Positions 56,288-64,000 of a stretch of DNA of 64,000 nucleotides are shown here, one piece after another. The stretch is taken from assembly GCA_024699855.1 (NCBI GenBank), contig JAMPIQ010000002.1, forward strand, positions 14,818,001 through 14,882,000, in the 5' to 3' direction. The position numbers and the translations under genes were made by a program. The notes under the pieces are model-generated. The model did not search any database. It was not told where the DNA came from and saw only the letters and a program-made list of their open reading frames with translations. Within the stretch, counting starts at the first letter, position 1, and the number at the start of each line of letters is the position of its first letter. Source of the stretch: Aphelenchoides besseyi. Taxonomy: Eukaryota > Nematoda > Chromadorea > Rhabditida > Aphelenchoididae.

Positions 56288-57632
56288 TCACTCGCTTGGT
56301 GTCCATAGTCGCTGAAACAAAATGAATACAAATCAATAGCAAACACTGAACTAACCAAATGAGAACATGCACTTGCCAGAACGTAGTACTTCGGATTGAA
56401 GAGCACATGTTCGACCGGTCCGGTGTGATCGGACGCATAGAAGTTTACCGGCTTTCCGCTATCACGATTCCAACTCACGACTGTGGTATCAGTGCCACCA
56501 CAGAAAACGTAGCCGGAACACGGACTGAAGCACGCAGTCAACGCGATGTTCTAAAACATTTTTCGTCCATAAATCACAGCGAATCGTATGCGATCAAAGT
56601 GGACAGAAAGCAGACGGGTTTCTTACCTTATCGTTCTTGTGGCCAACCAGTGTATGTACTAGATCGCCGGAGAACGCATCGACTAATCGCATGTATTCAC
56701 CTGAAGTCATAACCAAAATATGACGGCCATCCGGCGAAAACGACATGTTTGTCCACGGCGCATCATTTCCATCGTCCTGTTTAATTGTGAAAGTTTCGAA
56801 AGGTCCCTGAACTTATGAATAAGATTAATTTGTAAAATGACTCACCTTGTCAAATGTTCGCACATCGTAGAGTTTGATTGTGTCCGAGTTCATTCCAACA
56901 GCAAAGATCAGGCCTTCCGGATCGAAAGATGCGATTGGCAACGAGGGCAGATTCATTACTCCCTAATGAGAATACAAATCCAAAAGTAATTGAACGACAA
57001 ACTAACTTGACAGGTAGAAACTCTCAGATCCCAAAGTCGAATCGTATTGTCCATTCCACCTGATAAAAACATTTCTTCTGTTGGTGACATGCGTAATGTG
57101 ACAACTCTAAAAAAAATCAAATTGAACGAATTCGAAATCAAGCTTACGGTTTCGAATGTCCAACAAAGTACCGAAGGTACTGATTGTTACTTAAAGATAA
57201 GTATCGGATTGTGTCTAAAATTCCAATCAAATGAAAGTTCTGTTTTAACTCACTGTCGATTTTTGTTGAGGCGGTGATCACATCGTTGCTCCCACGAACG
57301 AAATGCACTAAATTGGCGCCGTACTTTTTGCTGTTAATCTAAAAAGTCCAAGAGTTTGTATCTCATCGGTAATCTTTACCGTGCGATTAAAATTCCCGCT
57401 AGCACAATCGTACAAAGTCATGGCTTCATCATCGGACGATGCAATCAAATGGCGTCCATCTTCGCTGTAGTGAAGATGATTGATTCGAGCTTGCATTGGT
57501 GGAAACGACTTCACTGGTGCCATCGAATGAATTCCAGCTTCGGTGATGCTTTTCGGTTGTACCGAGTTGCTCTGCAAAAAGAAGTAAGATGACAAAATCG
57601 AATTCACAAACCTGATGATTATAACCACCCAT
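56288..57632 (-). CDS. wdr-82: WDR82/Swd2 WD-repeat protein
   Basis: Nine exons: 57632-57612, 57571-57380, 57338-57254, 57214-57148, 57106-57007, 56962-56846, 56806-56627, 56550-56356 and 56311-56288; 326 residues (human WDR82 has 313). WD repeats are visible from [24 protein letters not shown] through [13 protein letters not shown] to the C-terminal [15 protein letters not shown] and RLWTP, a WDR82 signature. The protein is a beta-propeller subunit of SET1/COMPASS histone H3K4 methyltransferase and of PNUTS-PP1, acting in the nucleus with RNA polymerase II. No breaks are seen. A divergent gene starts at 58438. Confidence 0.93.
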
Positions 57633-57831
57633 TGTTATTTGGTCTCAATATTCAGTCAATCTATTGTCTATTTGTCTTCACGCTTCTGTGGTATTTCTTA
57701 ATCGACTTTCACTAGTAGCCGCGCTCACTGAAAGCCAACCAACGCCGTTCACTTTGCCAAGCAAGTGACGAGCAAGGAATTTGCTTTGAGACAATCTCGC
57801 CGTTTCGTGTACAATCACTTACCCCAGCAAG

Positions 57832-58027
57832 GAGAGGTCCTGAGATGTTCGCGCTACTTTTGGCGGAATTATAGCTTAATCGACGCGGAATTTTACGTTG
57901 ATTCCAAGTATAATAGTCCTTTTTGCCCAATCGCAGAATTGGCCATTACCTTCGGAATCAACGTAAAATTCCGCGTCGATTAAGCTATAATTCCGCCAAA
58001 AGTAGCGCGAACATCTCAGGACCTCTC
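57832..58027. repeat. Perfect 74-bp inverted repeat with 48-nt loop
   Basis: 57832-57905 is the exact reverse complement of 57954-58027. The arms start GAGAGGTCCTGAGATG on one side and end with its complement on the other. The loop (57906-57953) also pairs partly next to the stem. It lies 200 bp upstream of WDR82 and 410 bp upstream of the divergent secreted-protein gene. A fold-back element or hairpin-RNA source is possible. Confidence 0.9.
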
Positions 58028-58437
58028 TTGTAAGGGCCAACATAGTAACGGCTTTTTGTATGTCGAAAATCGTTTCAGATAATCTGTTCAGTTTCTCGAA
58101 ACTGCTTATTACAATTAAAACTTAAGTTTTGGTTAAGTTGAACTCATACAATCTTATACTTAAGTTCATTTTCACAATAGAAACGAGTATCAAAGTGCTT
58201 ACAAATCAATTCTTCGTTTAAAAGTGATAAGCGAAAGGAAATCAAACGAAAGTTGATGTTACGGCTCTGACCTACATTTCCGTTGTATTTCTTGTTTTCG
58301 GCTGCCTGCACTCAGCGCGCAACAATCATTCGTTGCGGATTTGGCGTCATATCACTTTTATTGTCTACGATCAACGGTGCAGTTGTATCGTTGAAAGAAC
58401 GACTGAATTCTTTTGTCTAGAGTTCAATACAACGACA

Positions 58438-58927
58438 ATGAAGTGGTGTTTAGCGCTTGGTCTTTTTAGCTTTGTAATAGGTGAGTAACTGTTTTGAAAC
58501 TACATACTTCTAACTATCATTTCGTTAACTTGTTTGTTTAGTATTACTTGTCAATGGAGTACCCGTTCCACATCAAGAAGTACCGATTTGTCCAGCCGAC
58601 TCGCGACCAATGTATCGTCCGGACGGTGAGCCACGAAAATGTTTGCCCCATCAAAGTAATCTCTGTCTGAACGCGTTGGACGACAAGGTTTCTAATCACA
58701 TGGAGACTATTTCTTAGCGTTGATTTCAGGCGGATATCTCTTCAGTGTGTTGTTGGCATAACAAAGTCGATTATTTCTGCTGTACGAACGTTCCCAGCAA
58801 TCAATGCCCAGATTATTCGAATGTTACGGTCGTTATTCACAACAGTCAGCCGTTAGGTCCACGACCGTTGAAGGTCTTCAACTTCCGCAAAGGAATCGAA
58901 GATGAATTCGAGTTTGCACAGAAATAA
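58438..58927 (+). CDS. Secreted cysteine-containing protein, 128 residues
   Basis: Exons 58438-58480, 58542-58687 and 58730-58927, all in phase. A signal peptide (MKWCLALGLFSFVIVLLVNG) precedes a mature domain with eight cysteines, in order CPADS, KCLPH, NLCLNA, SVCCWH, YFCCTN and QCPDY, then a cysteine-free tail. Paired CC motifs hint at a small disulfide-rich fold. No family was recognised. Its start is divergent from WDR82. Confidence 0.7.
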
Positions 58928-59091
58928 GATGAACACTGAACATAAGTTCAGTAATTGACTAATAAATTTAATTTTAAAAGCCTTGCTACAATGTCTTTCA
59001 ACTGTTAAAGCAGCGCAAACTTAAATGCAAAGGTTTAAAAGCAAGAAAGCATTGGCCAATAAAGCAGGTAGCTTGCTGTCTACGATTGTAA

Positions 59092-60009
59092 TCACCAAAG
59101 CGGATTGCTGCTCAGAAGCTGTTGTTTTCGTTGGCGAGATCGTGCGGTTCGTTGCGACAAAGTTTCTTCCACGTCGTTTTTGTTTGATCCTGTGGCTTGT
59201 GCAGTCGAATTTCCTTGACGATTTTTGGACTGATGACCGGGAATAGCGTTAACCAAATAGCGAACACTATGGTCGTTTGATTTGTTGTTGAAGATCGGCT
59301 TCGGCGTACTATCACGGCACCAACCTTCGGGTATATTTGAGTCTAAAATACTGTCGACAAGCTTTTCAAACAAATGCTTACCGTCTGATTTAATGGAATC
59401 GAAAAGACGTTGAAACACAACGAAATTGGTATTCTGACTGATCGGTCGATCGACGTTGTAAGCTTGTGCAAAGAAGCCTAAGAGCGATACCGACGGACAA
59501 TCCAACGCAACACAATGTGGTTGAACGTTTTCAGTTTGAAAAACAAAATCGAAAAGCTGCCGTCCGATTCCACAGCGTTGACGAGATTGATGAACATAAG
59601 CGTCGAAGATGCAAACCATTTCGTCCTCGTACGGTTGCAAATTCTTGTCGTAAAGGAAGAGCGATTTACGTCCAACTTTTACGAATCCGAGTAGAAAACT
59701 GTGATTGGTGGTTCTGAAACGAGTACTTCAAAATGTCGAACATAACTTACTTGTCAAGCTCCCAGCAAAGATACAAACGTTGTTCCACATTGGCCACCAG
59801 CTTATTGCAAGTCGTCAACGGAGCTTTCGCAGCAATTGATTCAGCAGATAGACGGAAAAGATTGTTTAATCCACGACACAGTTCATCGTTTCTTAACACG
59901 CATTGCACTTTAATTTGACGGCCACTTACCGCAATTGTTCCAAACGTTGACCATCCAATTGGACCAAATTTGAGCCGAAAATCGGAGTCAAATCAATGGC
60001 GATTTCCAT
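59092..60009 (-). CDS. mec-17: Alpha-tubulin N-acetyltransferase (MEC-17/ATAT)
   Basis: Exons 60009-59930, 59891-59751, 59713-59382 and 59342-59092; phases agree and give 267 residues. The family core is clear: LLGFVKVGRKSLFLYD, CIFDAYVHQSRQRCGIGRQLF (acetyl-CoA binding RxxGxG), VALDCPSVSLLGFF and NNFVVF-like NTNFVVF. The enzyme acetylates Lys40 of alpha-tubulin inside microtubules. The C-terminal third is a basic, Ser/Gln-rich tail. The last intron (39 nt) is a multiple of three with no stop, so it could be retained without breaking the frame. The ZW10 gene ends 276 bp upstream on the same strand. Nematodes have two paralogues, so the exact one is open. Confidence 0.9.
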
Positions 60010-60285
60010 CGTCAATAATTTTTGGCAGCTGCTTTTGCAAGCATCGACTTTTCCACAGAATTGATGGTCACTATCAAAGCAACTCCATCGAAGATGTGCC
60101 AATTGCAAATGCATGAAACAAGTATCGACATTACTATCGTGTTTTGTTTTGTATGCATGGTTATTACAAGAAGACCTTCTCTAGCTCATTGGAAGTCTCA
60201 TTCATGAATTACAAATATCTTTTGTGAACTTCATATGAAAATGTTTTATTTAGAACAACAACCGAGTTATTCCAACACTCACAAC

Positions 60286-63118
60286 TCAACGACTTTTAAT
60301 CGAATCCAAGAGCGCTGCTCTTTTCGACGTGTTCTGGAAAAGTGCGCAAATCAGACCACGAACTTCAAAGGGTTTCAGCCAAATGGACAGCGGTCCTACA
60401 CCGTCACACCATCGATCGCTAATGCTCTAAAATGTTCAAATCTATAAACTCAATCAGACCTCTCGACTCTCACCGCAAGATTGGCGTTCAAGCAAAAGAT
60501 TATTTCTTCGAGCCGAAAGTATTGGGTCTTACAAACCGTATGAATTCCTTCTTCGTTATTGATCTGCAAATACAAAAAGTGAAGTGCGGAAAACGTTGTG
60601 CTTACAGTCATTAGCCGACGAGTTTTGTGCAAAACCACAGGAAGCAACTCGCCCAAAAGATCTGCATCGGTTTGTGGAAGATCTTCTTTGGATAGAACGA
60701 TTTTGGCCAATAGACTGAGAAAATGTGCAACCAATGTGCCCATCGTGAGTGCGAATACCACATCAGACATAACTTCTTTCCAAACGGAATGCAGTTGCTC
60801 CAATTGCATGGTGCAGCTGCTCAAGGTACGCTCCACGATCTGCTTGTTGGTTTCAGCACTCAGAAAAACTAAACTCAAACTTATCGTAGAAACTCGTAAT
60901 TAACTCACTCTTATCGGCATTTAGTGTCGTTGAAATCTGACGTTTCACCGAATCAACATGATGGTTTAGAATCTTAAGAGCTGCTTGACGCAAGTCTTTG
61001 AATGTGATCGCAAAGTTATACTCGACATTTCCCGTCTAAAAGCTTTGGTCATTAAAGCAATAATACCAAAAGCCTACGTTCAGTTTGTCCAATTTTTCGC
61101 CAAGACGCATTTTGAAACAAGTGAGAGCATGGAAAATGTAATGACAGTCGTTGTAGAAAACAGCTGAAAACAAAAACTGTCCGAAATCATCGAATCTGTA
61201 CAAACCACCGGAATGTGGAACAGATAAAAGTGTTTGCTGATGAAGTCGAGGTGTTGAAACAAGGAATGTGTCGATAATAACTAAAGCGGCTTGAAAGTAG
61301 TTGTTCGATTCCATTTCATCGTCCGAATCCAAAGCCAACTGGAAGAGATCGCCGAACATTTGAACGAGTTTTTCGGTGGAAGTACTGAAAACAATGTTTT
61401 TGGTGTTTGGATTTCGATTACCTAATGGAACAACGCCGAAACGATAGAAATTTACTATCACTACCGGTTGTTAGATCGGCTTTAGAAATCGACAACTGAT
61501 TCACTTGATTCGATAGATCGTTTTCGCTTCGTGCCCAATCGAAGTTTATTCCTGTCACGCTGACAAGATCGGTACTCGGTTTGAAGACCAGTGAACGAGC
61601 GTTTGCCAAATGCATTTTGCAGCGTTGATTTACAATCAGCCGACTGGATCGATTGAAGACTTCAACAGCACTAAACTTATCGTCCGTAAAGAAACCCAAT
61701 TCCTAAACATTCTCAGGTTGATCATACGTGGTAATCAGCAAACTTACTTTCATTCGTGTATCAAATCGCTCGATTAGTTTAAGCAGTTTCTTTGTTCGAT
61801 CCTCATCAATGGCTTTCGATGTGGCGGCCGCAGCGCACAAACGTAAAACAAACTTTTCAACAAGTCGACCGGCCAACTTTGATCCAAAAACTTCGCACAT
61901 CGACTTTCCATCAACGCTTATCCGCCGCAAAACGTTATGAAGAGCCGTAAAGAATTGTTCTAAAGCTCTATAACAACGATGTTCAATTAATTTAATCGAA
62001 TCGACTTACTCGACCAATTTCATTGGATTGTGTTTAGTGAGGGATTTTATGTCGTAATTCATCGAAAATTGTGTTGAATGCGAGTCCATGCAAACAATTG
62101 AAAGCTGACTCATCGGATCGACCGCACTCATTAGTACGTCGAAGAAGTCCATCCAAAGAGTATCAATCAGAGACTGAATTTTGGCATCGAAACTACCGAG
62201 AAGACTCAACGCTGTACACGTATCGCTTATGAGCTCCGGATCGTTCGCATTCACTTCCAACAAACAACTTTTCGGCGATTCCGTACTGTGAAAATACATG
62301 AATGTGTCGAAAACTCCGCGTAGAAAGCGAACAAAACGTTCAATTTCCAATTCCAACTCAATCTCAACACTCTTCAGCACGTTGGCTTCCAAATATTCGG
62401 CATCGTAATCGTCGGTCTAAACATTTCGCATTCACGTTTTTCTTGACTAAATATACGCATACCAATTCAGCAGTTCGCTTCAGATTTCGCATTCTCGTCA
62501 ACTTGTGTGCGTGTTGAGTATACGAACCTTGAAGACAAGAGTAATCCATGTTCAGATATCGAATAAATTCACGCAGTTCGGTGTAACTGGACAGCCGATC
62601 TTTCAGTTTGCTAATGTGCTCAATCTTCGGACCCAGAGTCGGAGTCTAAAAGTAATGCTCACAAATTCGCAATCCCAACGATTTACCACTTCGTTCAGTG
62701 CGCCATTCACCTGATCGGCAATTTCCGCTAAACGTTCTTCCAAACTCTGCAGATTTTTGCTTGTAATCGAGTCGGAATACGTTCGTAGAATGTCGTCTTT
62801 GGCGTACAAATCGTCGTAAGTCGTGACGTTCTTTAAAGCCAATAGTTCTACAACCAAAGTGACAGCGCGATAGTAACAAAGGAGCTTACTTTCGTTGATT
62901 GAGTTTGTCAGGTTCGTTAACTCACGATCACGTGCCGCGCGATTGAGTAGGAAAACTCCCGAATCGGAGTCGTCTTCTGTTGCCATTTCTTCCAAAGACG
63001 ACCAGAGGTTGCTAGGAAATCAAAACGTCAAATAAAGTCCACAAATTCCATGAATCCAAACTGCAATTCACTTGTTGATTCGAGAAAACGAAATGCCACA
63101 AACGCAAAAAGAAGTCAT
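60286..63118 (-). CDS. zwl/zw10: ZW10 kinetochore/vesicle-tethering protein
   Basis: Modelled exons: 63118-63072 (uncertain), 63011-62890, 62847-62687, 62645-62463, 62416-62010, 61967-61748, 61702-61465, 61421-61078, 61035-60909, 60868-60606, 60563-60474 and 60426-60286; all phases agree and give 780 residues (human ZW10 has 779). Helical N-terminal half; then SSRLIVNQRCKMHLANAR, PRLHQQTLLSVPHSGG, a LHSVWKEVMSDVVFALTMGTL block and the C-terminal ISDRWCDGVGPL...VRGLICALFQNT, all typical of ZW10. The protein is a subunit of the RZZ checkpoint complex at kinetochores and of the NRZ Golgi-to-ER tether. The first exon is the weak point. An alternative upstream frame (EATEQDDFFLRLWHFVF, 63180-63075) looks coding but does not join in phase with a normal donor. 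Confidence 0.9.
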
Positions 63119-64000
63119 CTTGTTCGGTTGCTTCAAGTGGTCGGGTCTTCCGTGTAGTATGTCGGATATAGTCGATGCCACTTGCATGCAAATTTTATTT
63201 ACTGAGGACATTGATTTACAGTGTTATCCATTACGAGAATAGGCAGAAGTTTGCGATAAAATAAATAACGATTAAAGAGTTGAAGATTTGAGAATAATTT
63301 AGAATGTAAAATTTGTTGGAATTTGTCGTACAATGATGCTAGGAACTTATTACCAACGACTGTCGCGCCTGCGTTCTCGATCAACTCCGACGTATGCTGA
63401 AGTCAAGTGATAATATCGAGTTTCAGAAGACCACTCACCTAGACGATTGGGATTTCCACTCGTCATTGTAGTGGCAAAACCCTGAAAACTGATGTCAATA
63501 TAATTGATGTAACATTTCGCAAGTGGGTGTTTTAACGGCGTTACGATGGGAAACGTCGCAAATCAATTGGGTGTTAGAAGATTACTGTTCAAAGATTTCG
63601 GAACGAGGTGTCAATCAATAGGGTTGGAATCGAACATCGATGCTGTTTTTTGTAGATCGCCGAGTAAAAGATTGAAATGAAGGATTTTGACAGTCACTCC
63701 TTGGATCGGGAATCAGATTTTCAATCGCTCAGCAGTTTTTGTCTAGGAAAACGCTTTTTCAATACCAAGAGTTGGATTATAAGTGCAAAGGAAATCGAAA
63801 GCAAACTAAATGGCTGCTATGAACGACGGAAACGAATAGGAGTCTATTAGTGGAAAGTGTTCGAGTAATCGCAGTGAGGCGAAAAGACCCCAGATGTAAA
63901 CGAATGAGTGCGCACAATCATCAACATGACAAACAACAAGAAAATAAGGCAGTTGGAGGAGTGAACGAAGCTTAACATTGGAGCTTTCGAAACATCTTAA
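63119..64000. other. Right edge of window
   Basis: Minus-strand open pieces at 63384-63199 and a short Met exon with donor near 63467-63440 (MTSGNPNRL) could be 5' exons of ZW10 or of another gene, but they do not join in phase. Nothing else was recognised. Confidence 0.3.

Noticed and set aside
62661..62677. A 17-nt intron in ZW10
   Set aside because: Removing GTGAG...TTTAG restores the frame, but a donor 24 nt earlier (GTGGTAAAT, at 62686) gives a normal 41-nt intron ending at the same acceptor with correct phase.

Overview
The window is eukaryotic, invertebrate and most probably nematode. Genes are split by very short spliceosomal introns, mostly 36-50 nt. The BEL/Pao retrotransposon carries a phlebovirus-type envelope, an arrangement known from nematode elements of the Cer7/Tas type. 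An SH2-kinase gene belongs to the FER/SPE-8-like class that is expanded in nematodes. Species is not determined. Exon models below were built by hand from GT-AG (two GC-AG) junctions, reading frame and family motifs; no RNA evidence was available.

Layout. (1) 1-18 kb is a transposon nest. A young, apparently intact BEL/Pao element (2652-11322, + strand, identical 189-bp LTRs, 5-bp target duplication, one 2,750-residue Gag-Pol-Env frame) sits inside the pol gene of an older, broken BEL element (- strand, 294-bp LTR at 14655-14948). The older element in turn seems to have landed in the reverse transcriptase of a Ty3/gypsy element (14949-16761). A degenerate integrase gene follows. (2) 19.5-21.2 kb holds an SH2-tyrosine kinase. 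(3) 21.7-28.6 kb holds an internally deleted mariner-type element, a 5'-truncated non-LTR element with a 13-bp target duplication, an intact-looking mariner, and one copy of a dispersed repeat. (4) 30-36.6 kb is a 16-exon PDZ/LIM (ALP/Enigma/ZASP) muscle-type gene with two small secreted-peptide genes nested in its introns on the other strand. (5) 37.7-38.7 kb is an ELO fatty-acid elongase.

(6) 41-51.6 kb is the most unusual part. Four related genes encode secreted precursors made of a signal peptide, a poly-cysteine region, a basic furin-like site and a distinct C-terminal domain. In three of them the poly-cysteine region is assembled from symmetric phase-1 micro-exons of 6-27 nt (one of 66 nt), each junction splitting a cysteine codon as T|GY. 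I recognise no described family for them. (7) 52-64 kb holds a pair of type-I membrane proteins (one possibly broken), WDR82, a 128-residue secreted protein, an alpha-tubulin acetyltransferase (MEC-17/ATAT family), and ZW10. A perfect 74-bp inverted repeat lies between WDR82 and its divergent neighbour.

The conserved genes (ALP/ZASP, ELO, WDR82, ATAT, ZW10) are housekeeping or structural genes with no obvious joint pathway. ATAT and ZW10 lie in tandem 276 bp apart. The four poly-cysteine genes form a local family in two orientations, two on each strand, pointing away from a centre near 45-47 kb.
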